From positions 496,001 to 560,000 of the forward strand of contig CANMUS010000002.1 in assembly GCA_947501215.1 (NCBI GenBank): DNA of 64,000 nucleotides. The letters are read 5' to 3'. This document shows, one piece after another, positions 33,471 through 41,642 of the stretch. Each line of letters begins with the position of its first letter. The first letter of the stretch is position 1. This DNA is from an uncultured Erythrobacter sp. (lineage in GTDB: Bacteria > Pseudomonadota > Alphaproteobacteria > Sphingomonadales > Sphingomonadaceae). A program made the position numbers and the translations under genes. The notes under the pieces are model-generated. The model searched no databases. It was not told the origin of the DNA and was given only the letters and a program-made list of their open reading frames with translations.

Positions 33471-34892
33471 CTATGCCGTTCCGCCCACGGTGAGGCCGTC
33501 GATCAGCAGCGTCGGCTGGCCCACGCCGGCGGGTACGCCCTGGCCGCCCTTGCCGCACATGCCGATGCCTTCGTCCAGGGTCATGTCGTCACCGATGCCG
33601 GTCACGCGGGTCAGCACGCTGGGCCCGTCGCCGATCAGCGTCGCGCCCTTGATCGGCGCGACGATCTTGCCCTTCTCGACCTTGTAGGCTTCGGTGCAGG
33701 CGAAGACGAATTTGCCGGAAACGATATCGACCTGGCCGCCGCCGAAGCTGGTGGCGTAAATCCCGTCGTCGACACGGCTCAGCAGCTCGGCGGGATCGTC
33801 CTCACCGCTCTGCATGAAAGTGTTGGTCATGCGCGGCATGGGGGCGTGCTGGTAGCTTTCGCGGCGGCCGTTGCCGGTCGGCTCCACGCCCATCAGCCGC
33901 GCATTGAGGCGGTCCTGCATGTAGCCCTTGAGAATGCCGTCCTCGATCAGCACGGTCTCGCGCGTCGGCGTGCCTTCGTCGTCGATGGTGAGAGAGCCGC
34001 GCCGTTCCGCGATGCTACCGTCGTCGATCACGGTGACGCCGGGCGCGGCGACACGCTCGCCGATCCGGCCGGAGAAGGCGCTGGTGCCCTTGCGGTTGAA
34101 GTCGCCCTCCAGTCCGTGGCCGACCGCTTCGTGCAGCAGGATGCCGGGCCAGCCGGGGCCGAGCAGGACGGTCGTCTCGCCCGCTGGCGCCTCGACGCTG
34201 TCGAGATTGACCAGCGCCTGGCGCACCGCCTCGTCCACGGCACGCATCCACTGACCTTCATCGAACAGCCGGTCGTAGAGGTAGCGGCCGCCGAAGCCGA
34301 AATTGCCGGTCTCGCGCCGTCCGTTCTGTTCGGTGACGACCGAGACGTTAAGGCGCACCAGCGGACGGATGTCGCGCGCGGTGAAGCCGTCGGCGCGGAT
34401 GATGTCGATCGCGCTCCAGCTCGCCGACATGCCGACGCTGACCTGCGCCACGCGCGGATCCTTGGCCCGGGCGACGGCGTCGATCTTCTCCAGCAGCGCG
34501 ACCTTTTCCGCGAACGGCACGAGGTCGAGCGGGCTGGCATCGGTGTAGAGATGGCGATTGGTGCGTTCGGGAGGGGCGGCATGGGGCGCTTTGGTCGCGT
34601 CGAGCAACTGCAGCGTCTCGCCTGCACGCGAGATCGCCGCGGCGCTGATCTCGTTGGCGTGCGCGAAGCCGGTCGTCTCGCCCGACACGCCGCGCAGGCC
34701 GAAGCCCGAATCGCGCGAATAATCCGCCGTCTTCAGCCTGCCGTCGTCGAAGGCGAAGGTCTCCGACGCCATGAATTGCAGGTAGAGCTCGCCATCGTCG
34801 CAAGGCTTCAGCAGGCGCGCGGTCAGGGCCTGCGCATCTTGCGGATCGATCTGGTTGTAGAGCAGGGCGTGTGGATCGTTGGGGTCGGTCAT
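33471..34892 (-). CDS. tldD: Metalloprotease TldD
   Basis: A 473-residue TldD, which with PmbA/TldE forms a heterodimeric metalloprotease known for microcin B17 leader removal and CcdA degradation. The zinc motif HEAVGHGLEGDF (HExxxH) and the C-terminal GIGMCGKGGQGVPAGVG and TLLIDGLTVGG are characteristic. PmbA is not nearby. TldD/E cleave unstructured leader peptides, which is of interest because two leader-bearing peptides are encoded about 5 kb downstream; a link is speculative. Confidence 0.95.
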   Translation of the reverse strand: MTDPNDPHALLYNQIDPQDAQALTARLLKPCDDGELYLQFMASETFAFDDGRLKTADYSRDSGFGLRGVSGETTGFAHANEISAAAISRAGETLQLLDATKAPHAAPPERTNRHLYTDASPLDLVPFAEKVALLEKIDAVARAKDPRVAQVSVGMSASWSAIDIIRADGFTARDIRPLVRLNVSVVTEQNGRRETGNFGFGGRYLYDRLFDEGQWMRAVDEAVRQALVNLDSVEAPAGETTVLLGPGWPGILLHEAVGHGLEGDFNRKGTSAFSGRIGERVAAPGVTVIDDGSIAERRGSLTIDDEGTPTRETVLIEDGILKGYMQDRLNARLMGVEPTGNGRRESYQHAPMPRMTNTFMQSGEDDPAELLSRVDDGIYATSFGGGQVDIVSGKFVFACTEAYKVEKGKIVAPIKGATLIGDGPSVLTRVTGIGDDMTLDEGIGMCGKGGQGVPAGVGQPTLLIDGLTVGGTA

Positions 34893-34915
34893 TCACCCCA
34901 TGTAGGCACTAGGTC

Positions 34916-34988
34916 GTCCCAGCGAAAGCTGGGATCGCTGTCAATCAGGCGCAATTCCTAAAGCGATCCCAGCTTTCGCTGGGATGAC
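34916..34988. repeat. REP-like inverted pair (BIME-type)
   Basis: Two 22-bp arms (34918-34939 and 34962-34983) are perfect inverted copies. Each arm itself contains the small hairpin CCCAGCGAAAGCTGGG, six pairs closed by a GAAA loop. A second copy lies at 62733-62808. It fits the REP/BIME class of dispersed intergenic palindromes. No REP-associated transposase is in the window. Confidence 0.8.
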
Positions 34989-34994
34989 TATCAT

Positions 34995-35255
34995 CTACCG
35001 ATGCCCCGGATCGGCACCCTCGGAAATGTCCATCAGCGTCGACTGGTCCACCCCGTCGGCCGGGCCGCCTTCGAGGACGAAGCGCCGGTCGCAATAGCCG
35101 CAGTCGACATAGCCGCGCTCGTCGATCTCCAGCCACACTTTCGGATGGCCGAGCGCGATCGGCTTGTACCGCTCGCCGCTGCGAATGTCGGTTGCACCGT
35201 CGCACCACACGCGGCGCGTGGTGACCTTGGACACTTCGGGAGGAGGCAGGCTCAT
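34995..35255 (-). CDS. Zinc-finger protein, NDUFS6-like (zf-CHCC)
   Basis: An 86-residue protein with the CHCC zinc-finger pattern: Cys in RRVWCDG, His in LGHPKVWLE and the pair CGYC followed by DRRFVLEGG. It resembles the mitochondrial complex I subunit NDUFS6 and is found across Alphaproteobacteria, where it is an accessory complex I subunit. ATG at 35255 lies about 55 bases from the divergent ABC ATPase start. Confidence 0.85.
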   Translation of the reverse strand: MSLPPPEVSKVTTRRVWCDGATDIRSGERYKPIALGHPKVWLEIDERGYVDCGYCDRRFVLEGGPADGVDQSTLMDISEGADPGHR

Positions 35256-35310
35256 GGGTCTGGGCCGATAATGGGTTTGACCGAACCGCTCAAGAGCCTA
35301 GGTGACCCGC

Positions 35311-36249
35311 ATGAGCACACCGCCCGCAATCCGCATCGACAATCTCGTCAAGGAATATGCCTCGCCGGGGCCGGGCGAGCCGCCGAAGCTGGCCCTGAAG
35401 GGCGTGAGCTTCGATGTGCCGCAGGGCGGCATCTTCGGACTTCTGGGGCCGAACGGGGCGGGCAAGTCCACGCTGATCAATATCCTCGCAGGCCTCGTCA
35501 CAAAGACCGAAGGCAGCGCCGAAATCTGGGGTTTCGACATCGGCGAGAACCCGCGCAATGCGAAGCGCAGCATCGGGATCGTCCCGCAGGAGATCGTCTT
35601 CGATCCCTTCTTCACGCCGTTCGAAGTGCTGGAGAACCAAGGCGGCTTTTACGGTATCCCCAAGTCAGAACGCCGTAGCGAGGAACTGCTGCGCGCGGTG
35701 CACCTGTGGGACAAGCGCGATGCCTATGCGCGCACGCTGTCGGGCGGGATGAAACGTCGCCTTCTCATCGCCAAGGCCATGGTCCATTCGCCGCCGATCC
35801 TCGTGCTCGACGAGCCGACTGCCGGTGTCGACGTGGAACTGCGCCGCCAGCTGTGGGAGCTGGTGAACGAGCTGAATGCCGAAGGCGTCACGGTGGTGCT
35901 CACCACACACTATCTCGAGGAAGCCGAGCAGCTGTGCGACCGGATCGCGATCATCAACCACGGCGAGCTGATCGCAGAGAAACCGACCCGCGAACTGGTC
36001 GGCATGGCGCGCGAGAAAGTGGTCGCTGTCACGGTCGACAAGGACCTCGGCGGACCGATCATGGAAGAGGCCTTCGTGCGTGCCGAAGTCGTCCAGCCGC
36101 GCAAGCTGGAAATCACCTACGACCGCGACAAGGCGAGCGCGGGGCAGGTGCTATCGATCGTGCAGTCGCACGGCTATGCGATCGAGGACGTGACGACGCG
36201 CGAAGCCGATCTGGAGGACGTCTTCGTCCAGCTGACCGGCTCCGGCTGA
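35311..36249 (+). CDS. ABC-2 type transporter ATP-binding protein
   Basis: A 312-residue ATPase. Walker A is GPNGAGKST, the signature LSGGMKRRL, Walker B ILVLDEPTAGVD, and the H-loop is in LTTHYLEEAEQL. The roughly 90-residue C-terminal extension is typical of the YadG/NodI group that pairs with an ABC-2 permease. No permease lies next to it. I prefer ATG 35311 with AGGTGA upstream over GTG 35302. Confidence 0.88.
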   Translation: MSTPPAIRIDNLVKEYASPGPGEPPKLALKGVSFDVPQGGIFGLLGPNGAGKSTLINILAGLVTKTEGSAEIWGFDIGENPRNAKRSIGIVPQEIVFDPFFTPFEVLENQGGFYGIPKSERRSEELLRAVHLWDKRDAYARTLSGGMKRRLLIAKAMVHSPPILVLDEPTAGVDVELRRQLWELVNELNAEGVTVVLTTHYLEEAEQLCDRIAIINHGELIAEKPTRELVGMAREKVVAVTVDKDLGGPIMEEAFVRAEVVQPRKLEITYDRDKASAGQVLSIVQSHGYAIEDVTTREADLEDVFVQLTGSG

Positions 36250-36267
36250 TCCAATCCGAATGTCGGC

Positions 36268-36456
36268 TTAGTAGATCGCCTGGCGACCCAGGCCTGCATC
36301 CTTGACGCGCATGGCGGCCCAGTGATGCGGTTCGACTTCTTCCATCGGCGTCTTGCAGCAGCGGCAGCGGCCGAACTGTTGGCCTCCAGCGCGCTTGATG
36401 CCCTCGCGATCGACAGAGTGCTTTCCGAACGCGCAAGCGATTTGACCCAGTTTCAT
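36268..36456 (-). CDS. Small Cys/His-rich protein, likely zinc ribbon
   Basis: A 62-residue protein. It begins MKLGQIACAFGKHSVDRE and has CRCCKTPMEEVEPHHW near the middle, which suggests a small zinc-binding fold using Cys and His. It ends VKDAGLGRQAIY. GGAGG lies 11 bases upstream, a rather long spacing. I recall similar unnamed proteins in sphingomonads but cannot name a family. It is divergent from nadB. Confidence 0.55.
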   Translation of the reverse strand: MKLGQIACAFGKHSVDREGIKRAGGQQFGRCRCCKTPMEEVEPHHWAAMRVKDAGLGRQAIY

Positions 36457-36595
36457 ATGTGCGTGACCCTCCAGTCCACTTTTTGTCTTTCCCCTGTCGA
36501 GTCGCGCCTTAACCATAGCGCCTGCCCAGTTCAGCCCTCCTGCGCCGAGTCGTTCCTCGCTTGCCGCGTGGCGAAGCCTTGGGCATGACGCGCGC

Positions 36596-38191
36596 ATGAC
36601 AGAACCCCACGACGTCCTCATCATCGGATCGGGCGCCGCCGGCCTGACGGCTGCATTGGCGCTGGCGGAGCACAAGAAAGTGTTGGTCCTCGCCAAGGGC
36701 ACGCTCGAGAGCGGATCGACCGCCTGGGCGCAGGGCGGCATCGCAGCGGTGCTCGATGCGGGCGACACGTTCGAGGATCACATTCGCGACACGATGGTGG
36801 CAGGCGCGGGGCTCAACGATCTCGAAACGGTCGAATTCGTAATCGAACGTGCACCGGCGGCCATCGACCGATTGTGCGAGCTGGGCGTGCCGTTCAATCG
36901 CGAGGCGATGGACGAAGGTGGCGATCTCCACCTCACCCGCGAGGGCGGCCATTCGCACCGCCGGATCGTCCATGTCGACGATGCCACCGGCTGGGCGGTG
37001 CAGGCCGCCTTGCTGAAAGCGGCGGAGGAGAATCCGAACATCACCCTGCTGCCAGGCCAGAGCTGCATCGACATGATAACCGGACGCAACCAGGTGGAGT
37101 ATTCGGGGTCCGGCCGCGTCTGGGGCGCCTATGCGCTGGACGAGGAAAGCGGCGAAGTCGTCGCCCATGTCGCGCGGGCCACCGTGCTGGCGGCGGGCGG
37201 GGCGGGCCGTGTCTACCTGTTCAGCACGGCCCCTCGCGGCGCGACGGGCGACGGCATCGCCATGGCCTGGCGGGCGGGCGCGCGCGTCTCAAACATGGAG
37301 ATGATGCAGTTCCACCCGACCTGCCTCTACAACCTCGAGGTCAAGAATTTCCTTATCACCGAGGCGGTGCGCGGCGAGGGCGGGCGGCTGGTCAACCCGG
37401 ACACGGGCGAGCGCTACATGGAAAAATACGATGCCGAGCGCATGGAGCTTGCCCCCCGCGACATCGTCGCGCGCGCCAACGACGACCAGATCAAGCGCCA
37501 CGGCCTCGACTATGTCCATCTCGACATCAGCCACGAGCCGCCCGAGTTCGTGAAGGAGCATTTCCCGACGATCCACGAAAAGCTGCTCAGCCTCGGCATC
37601 GATATGACCAAAGGGCCCATCCCGGTGGTGCCGGCACAGCACTATACCTGCGGCGGAGTGAAGATCGGCCTCGATGCGAAGACCGACCTGCCCGGCCTGT
37701 GGGCGGCGGGTGAATGCACCGAGAGTGGCCTCCACGGTGCGAACCGGCTCGCGTCCAATTCGCTGCTCGAATGCTTCGTGTTCGGCGAGGCCGCGGCCAA
37801 GGATATCCTCGCATGCTGGGACAAGCTCGACGATCCGCCGGAAATCCTGCCGTGGGACGAAAGCCGTGTGACCGATTCCGACGAGGAAGTGGTCATCAAG
37901 CAGAACTGGACCGAAATCCGCCGCTTCATGTGGAATTACGTCGGCATCGTGCGGACGACCAAGCGGCTGGAACGCGCCGCCAACCGGATCGAGATGCTGC
38001 GCCAAGAGGTGGAGGACTATTACGGCAGCTTCCGCGTCACGACCGATCTGATCGAACTGCGCAACCTGCTCGAGTGTGCTGCGCTGATCGTGAAAAGCGC
38101 GCTGCGGCGACACGAGAGCCGAGGCCTGCATTTCATCCTCGACTACCCCGAAACGTCGTCCGTCGCCCGCGATACGGTGCTGGTGCCCTGA
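36596..38191 (+). CDS. nadB: L-aspartate oxidase
   Basis: A 531-residue FAD enzyme that oxidises L-aspartate to iminoaspartate, the first step of de novo NAD synthesis. It has the N-terminal FAD motif IIGSGAAGLTAALAL, the conserved STAWAQGGIAAV, the catalytic region HPTCLYN with RGEGG, and AAGECTESGLHGANRLASNSL. nadA and nadC are not adjacent. The first ATG is used. Confidence 0.95.
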   Translation: MTEPHDVLIIGSGAAGLTAALALAEHKKVLVLAKGTLESGSTAWAQGGIAAVLDAGDTFEDHIRDTMVAGAGLNDLETVEFVIERAPAAIDRLCELGVPFNREAMDEGGDLHLTREGGHSHRRIVHVDDATGWAVQAALLKAAEENPNITLLPGQSCIDMITGRNQVEYSGSGRVWGAYALDEESGEVVAHVARATVLAAGGAGRVYLFSTAPRGATGDGIAMAWRAGARVSNMEMMQFHPTCLYNLEVKNFLITEAVRGEGGRLVNPDTGERYMEKYDAERMELAPRDIVARANDDQIKRHGLDYVHLDISHEPPEFVKEHFPTIHEKLLSLGIDMTKGPIPVVPAQHYTCGGVKIGLDAKTDLPGLWAAGECTESGLHGANRLASNSLLECFVFGEAAAKDILACWDKLDDPPEILPWDESRVTDSDEEVVIKQNWTEIRRFMWNYVGIVRTTKRLERAANRIEMLRQEVEDYYGSFRVTTDLIELRNLLECAALIVKSALRRHESRGLHFILDYPETSSVARDTVLVP

Positions 38192-38418
38192 TGTATGCAC
38201 CTCGTCGACTACGAGTGTAATTCGAAGACCCTAGTTTACGCTTTAGCGATGCTCGATGGCATTCCTTTGCGCGAAGTGCTGTTTCTCTGACCGAGGCAGT
38301 CGCATGTGGCGGCTGCCCCGATCGACCATCCAAGCCCATGCACGAGCGTTACGGGACTGTGCTCGGCTTCTGGTCCCACATGGCCGGTCATCCTGGTTCC
38401 CCCAAGGAGGATGATCCG

Positions 38419-38910
38419 ATGAAGACTATTGTACACTTGACTTTCGCCGCAGCCGCTTCGGCTGCCATTCTCGCCGCCCCGGTCGCGGCCGGACAGGACG
38501 ACGGCATCGTCGTGACCTCGCCTGCCGCCATGACCGAATGGATAGCGGATATGAACGCCCAGCTCGACCGCCAGCTGATCCGATCTGACGGGCACCGCAA
38601 TCCGGGCGTGATGAGCGCCATCGTGCAGCTTCGCTTCACGCTCGATGAAGCGGGCAAGCCGACAAACCTTCAGACCCTCCACCATTCAGGGTCACGGCGC
38701 GCTGCTCGCGTTGCAAAAATGGCTGTGCGCAATCTGCGTGGCTTCGACCGGGTTCCGGTGACCGGTGCATCGGACGCGACTTATCAGGCCAACCTCGTAT
38801 TCGCTCGTAATTCGGGCGAAGGCGAGACGCTCAAAGCCGAGCTGGCCGATCTGGAAAGAGTGCGCCTCGCTGCCGGTGACGGCGCGGATGTCATCATGCT
38901 CGGCGGCTGA
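38419..38910 (+). CDS. Exported TonB-C-domain-like protein (paralogue 1)
   Basis: A 163-residue protein with a signal peptide ending near APVAAGQ. The mature part has the TonB C-terminal pattern: VQLRFTLDEAGKPTNLQTLH, then a basic helix ARVAKMAVRNLRGF and a final strand. It lacks the membrane anchor and Pro-rich linker of true TonB, so it is not a classical energy transducer. The ribosome-binding site AAGGAGG is strong. The gene at 41950-42447 is a paralogue with a similar leader (AAGGA-GATCC before ATG). Confidence 0.75.
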   Translation: MKTIVHLTFAAAASAAILAAPVAAGQDDGIVVTSPAAMTEWIADMNAQLDRQLIRSDGHRNPGVMSAIVQLRFTLDEAGKPTNLQTLHHSGSRRAARVAKMAVRNLRGFDRVPVTGASDATYQANLVFARNSGEGETLKAELADLERVRLAAGDGADVIMLGG

Positions 38911-38930
38911 TCGCAGTCGGCCCCGACACC

Positions 38931-38969
38931 AAAAGCCATGGCCGCGCCCTTGATGGGGTGCGGCCATGG
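38931..38969 (-). terminator. Intrinsic terminator of GG-leader peptide gene A
   Basis: A 10-bp perfect stem (CCATGGCCGC/GCGGCCATGG) extended by an inner GC-rich part, followed on the minus strand by CTTTTGG. It lies 20 bases after the stop of the peptide gene. Confidence 0.65.
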
Positions 38970-38988
38970 CATGTGCGCGGACCTGGGA

Positions 38989-39219
38989 TTACAACGAACC
39001 GCGCGAGCCGAGCAGATCCTCGAAAGGATCGGGATACGGCATGATCGCCCCGTCCGTCGTCCAGTCGTCACCACTGTCGCCGAGCGGATCGGTGCCGCCC
39101 GAGACATCGTCGAGCGACGCCGGATCGAGTTGTTCGATCCGCGCCTTGGCCGCGTCCGCGGCATTGGCGATGACCGAAGCGAGCTGTGCCTGGCCGAGCC
39201 GTGCTGCCTTGCTTTTCAT
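38989..39219 (-). CDS. Double-glycine-leader peptide A
   Basis: A 76-residue peptide precursor. Residues 1-42 form a helical, Ala-rich leader ending LDPASLDDVSGG, which fits the double-glycine motif cut by C39-type peptidases. The 34-residue core is acidic, has no cysteine, and ends with TDGAIMPYPDPFEDLLG. The leader is 23/42 identical to that of the gene at 39407-39676, while the cores differ. GGAGAACCATC precedes the ATG. The gene has its own terminator. Function is unknown; a secreted or modified peptide is inferred. Confidence 0.7.
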   Translation of the reverse strand: MKSKAARLGQAQLASVIANAADAAKARIEQLDPASLDDVSGGTDPLGDSGDDWTTDGAIMPYPDPFEDLLGSRGSL

Positions 39220-39346
39220 GATGGTTCTCCTTCCATTGCTGGCCCGGAGATGGATTGAGCACGCACCAGCCGTCCGGACCCACGGCAGGGCGAAAATCTT
39301 GGAGCGCTGCTTTGGCGCAACCCCACTTCGCCGATCCGCAGCCTGC

Positions 39347-39389
39347 AAAGAAAAGGCGGGGACCGCGGCCAAGGGAGGCCGCGATCCCC
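39347..39389 (-). terminator. Intrinsic terminator of GG-leader peptide gene B
   Basis: A 13-bp stem (arms 39358-39370 and 39377-39389, one G-T pair) with a 6-base loop, followed on the minus strand by CCTTTTCTTT. It ends 18 bases after the peptide gene stop. Confidence 0.8.
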
Positions 39390-39406
39390 ATAGGCTCACG
39401 GGTTCG

Positions 39407-39676
39407 TTAGAACTCCGACGAATCGCCCCCGTTGAGGAAGTCGAGCCAGGGATCGGGTTGGGTCGGTGCCATACCGTCGGTAACGACATCGCCGATGTCG
39501 CCCACGCCTGGAAAGATGGAGCCGCCGGTGGGGCTGGATACAGGTTCGACGCCACCTGCGACGGCGTCGAGCGTCGCGCCATCCAGCTGAACGATGCGTG
39601 CTTTCGCGAGATCGCCGGCCTGGCCGAGGGCTGCTGTCAGATCGGCGCTGTCGAGACGCCCTGCCTTCTTCGTCAT
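39407..39676 (-). CDS. Double-glycine-leader peptide B
   Basis: An 89-residue precursor, paralogue of the peptide at 38989-39219. The leader is again exactly 42 residues and ends LDGATLDAVAGG. The 47-residue core is Gly/Pro/Asp-rich, has no cysteine and shares only its C-terminal module with the paralogue: TDGMAPTQPDPWLDFLNGG. AAGGAAACTACC precedes ATG. A strong terminator follows. Conserved leader with a divergent core is the usual pattern in exported or ribosomally made, modified peptides; no modifying enzyme or C39 exporter is adjacent. Confidence 0.72.
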   Translation of the reverse strand: MTKKAGRLDSADLTAALGQAGDLAKARIVQLDGATLDAVAGGVEPVSSPTGGSIFPGVGDIGDVVTDGMAPTQPDPWLDFLNGGDSSEF

Positions 39677-39701
39677 GGTAGTTTCCTTTCTACGACCCGG
39701 A

Positions 39702-40166
39702 TCAAGCGGTGACCCGTTCCCTGCGGTCCGGGGGGCCGACAGGCGAGGGTGTTGCGTGAACATGCGGCGAGACTGCGTCGCTCTTCTTGCGGCGCGTCAC
39801 GATCTGGGGGCAGCGCAGGCAGCTCGCAGTGCCGTTTTCGGCAAACCAGCGGCAGGTTGCGCGCAGGGTGCAGCCAGGTGCGACATCGACGACCGGTTGC
39901 AGGCGCTTGATGATTTCGCGTCCCAACCCGCAGCCGCCCTCTTTCCATTGTCCGCAGCCCTTGTTGGCGCAGGGTGCGGCGAAGCGGAGCGCATGGCCGG
40001 GATCGACGCCGAGCTGTTCGGCGTCGAAATCTTCCGGCAGATCGACGCCCTTCTCGACATAGGAGACGCGGGGCGGGCCTTTTTCCTCGAGCACGACGCC
40101 CAGCAGACGCGCTTCGGGATGCTGGTGTGGCGCGCTGGGGCAATCCAGCTGCTTTTTTTCGGCCAT
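39702..40166 (-). CDS. Conserved cysteine-rich protein next to GG-leader peptides
   Basis: A 154-residue soluble protein. After an N-terminal part with VLEEKGPPRVSYVEKG it carries three Cys clusters: CANKGCGQWKEGGC, CTLRATCRWF and CLRCPQIVTRR. The CRWF-x-ENG-x2-SC-x2-CP region recalls small proteins in cyanobacteria and proteobacteria that are sometimes labelled 'nitrogen fixation protein' without evidence; this is from memory. It probably binds zinc or an iron-sulfur cluster. It lies 25 bases upstream of peptide B on the same strand, so a role with the peptides is plausible but inferred. Confidence 0.7.
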   Translation of the reverse strand: MAEKKQLDCPSAPHQHPEARLLGVVLEEKGPPRVSYVEKGVDLPEDFDAEQLGVDPGHALRFAAPCANKGCGQWKEGGCGLGREIIKRLQPVVDVAPGCTLRATCRWFAENGTASCLRCPQIVTRRKKSDAVSPHVHATPSPVGPPDRRERVTA

Positions 40167-40275
40167 GGCGATTCTCCCCGATGTCAGTTCCAGGGAGCGA
40201 GGCTAGCGAGACGGCAGCCGGCGAAAATACGCCAGCGGGCCTAGTCGATCCGTCCTAGTGCGATTGGGGGAAGGG

Positions 40276-40605
40276 CTATTGCGAGGTCGACGGGCCCGGC
40301 ACGTTCCAGTCCGAACGCAGCGGCCAGTCGTCTAGCGCAAAGCTGCGCACCACCGACAGGGGCATGGGCTGGAGGAAGAAAATCCCCATGCTCTCTCCCA
40401 ATTGCCATGCCACTTCGCCGGAGACGGCAAGGTCGGCCGTCAGTTGGATAGTCACCGGCGCTCCGATGTCGCCGGGCAACGCGCCACCCTCGATCATGCA
40501 ATCGGACTGCGACAAGTTTCGCATCGTGCAAAGAGTGTCGACGCCGGCGATGGTTGCACGAACGGTCTCGCGCGTCTGGCTGCGGTCTTCTTTCCTGCGG
40601 TCCAT
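40276..40605 (-). CDS. PilZ-domain protein
   Basis: A 109-residue single PilZ domain, a cyclic-di-GMP receptor fold. The N-terminal motif RKEDR (RxxxR) is present (residues 4-8), but the second motif, D/N-x-S-x-x-G, reads NLSQSD, so the glycine is missing and binding may be weak. The rest (VAWQLGESMGIFFLQPM) fits. ATG at 40605 gives the normal family N-terminus. A diguanylate cyclase is encoded 4.6 kb away. Confidence 0.8.
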   Translation of the reverse strand: MDRRKEDRSQTRETVRATIAGVDTLCTMRNLSQSDCMIEGGALPGDIGAPVTIQLTADLAVSGEVAWQLGESMGIFFLQPMPLSVVRSFALDDWPLRSDWNVPGPSTSQ

Positions 40606-40754
40606 TGATCGTAAGGTCCTGGATCGAGGCTCACAGCCGCGGAGTGACGCACTTGGCTGGAAAAGGCTTGTATACGTGCGACATTCGCGATGGACTTGGC
40701 GGGACGTTTCGGCTGAAAAGGCTCGGAAAGAATTAGAAATCAGGGGAACGAGGC

Positions 40755-41642
40755 ATGCCCAAGGCACAGGCGAACGGGATCGAAATCCATTACGAGGAAC
40801 ATGGGGATCCGGCCGCGGATCCGATGCTGCTGGTCATGGGCTTCGGCGCGCAGCTGATCTTGTGGCCCGACGAGCTGGTCGAAGCGCTGGCCGGACATGG
40901 CTTCCGCGTGATCCGCTACGACAACCGCGACATCGGACTCAGCGAAAAGTTCGACGGGGTGAAGGCGCCGGGCATCCTCAAGATGACGCTGCTGACCAAG
41001 CTCGGCTTCACACCCAAAGTGCCCTATACGCTGGCGGATATGGCGGACGACGGGGTCGGCCTGCTCGATGCGCTGGAGATCGACCGCGCGCATATCGTGG
41101 GCGCCAGCATGGGTGGAATGATCGCGCAACATGTCGCCGCTCGGCATTCGCAGCGCTGCAAATCGCTAACGTCGATTTTCTCGACCACCGGCAATCCCAA
41201 GCTGCCCGCCGCGAAGCCCGAAGCCTTGAAAGCGCTGGTGACGCGGCCGAAGAGCATGGAGGAAGAGGCGCTGGTCGATCACGGGGTGATGCTCGCCCGC
41301 ACCATCGGTTCGCCCGGATACCCGTCCGACGAGGAGCGCCTGCGGAACCGTGCGCGGGCGAGCGTACAGCGCAGCATCTATCCCGAAGGACCGACCCGCC
41401 ATCTCTCGGCGATCGTCGCAGATGGCGACCGCCGCGAGATGCTCAAGGATGTCTCCGTTCCGACCCTCGTCATGCATGGCGAGGACGATCCGCTGGTGCC
41501 GGTCGAAGGCGGGCGCGATACCGCAGCCGCGATCCCTGGCGCGAAGCTCAAGACGATCCCCGGCTGGGGTCACGACTTGCCGCTGGAGCTGGTCGACGAG
41601 GTGGCGGAGGCCATTGCATCCCACGCCCGTGCCGCCGCTTAG
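40755..41642 (+). CDS. Alpha/beta-hydrolase
   Basis: A 295-residue hydrolase. The nucleophile elbow is GASMGG, the acid is in MHGEDDPLVP and the histidine is in GWGHDLPLEL. The N-terminal MPKAQANGIEIHYEEHGDP resembles the sphingomonad group related to aclacinomycin methylesterase RdmC. Substrate unknown. It is preceded by GGGGAACGAGGC. Confidence 0.85.
   Translation: MPKAQANGIEIHYEEHGDPAADPMLLVMGFGAQLILWPDELVEALAGHGFRVIRYDNRDIGLSEKFDGVKAPGILKMTLLTKLGFTPKVPYTLADMADDGVGLLDALEIDRAHIVGASMGGMIAQHVAARHSQRCKSLTSIFSTTGNPKLPAAKPEALKALVTRPKSMEEEALVDHGVMLARTIGSPGYPSDEERLRNRARASVQRSIYPEGPTRHLSAIVADGDRREMLKDVSVPTLVMHGEDDPLVPVEGGRDTAAAIPGAKLKTIPGWGHDLPLELVDEVAEAIASHARAAA

Noticed and set aside
33462-34961. 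Long open frame on the plus strand opposite tldD
   Set aside because: Antisense shadow; its end also runs into the REP-like repeat.
34916-34988. Inverted repeat as a terminator or CRISPR-like repeat
   Set aside because: No T-run follows, spacers are not regular, and the same unit recurs at 62733 in another intergenic gap, which fits a REP-type element.
36457-36768. N-terminal extension of the small Cys/His protein
   Set aside because: The frame stays open upstream but covers the divergent promoter region and antisense of nadB; a good start exists at 36456.
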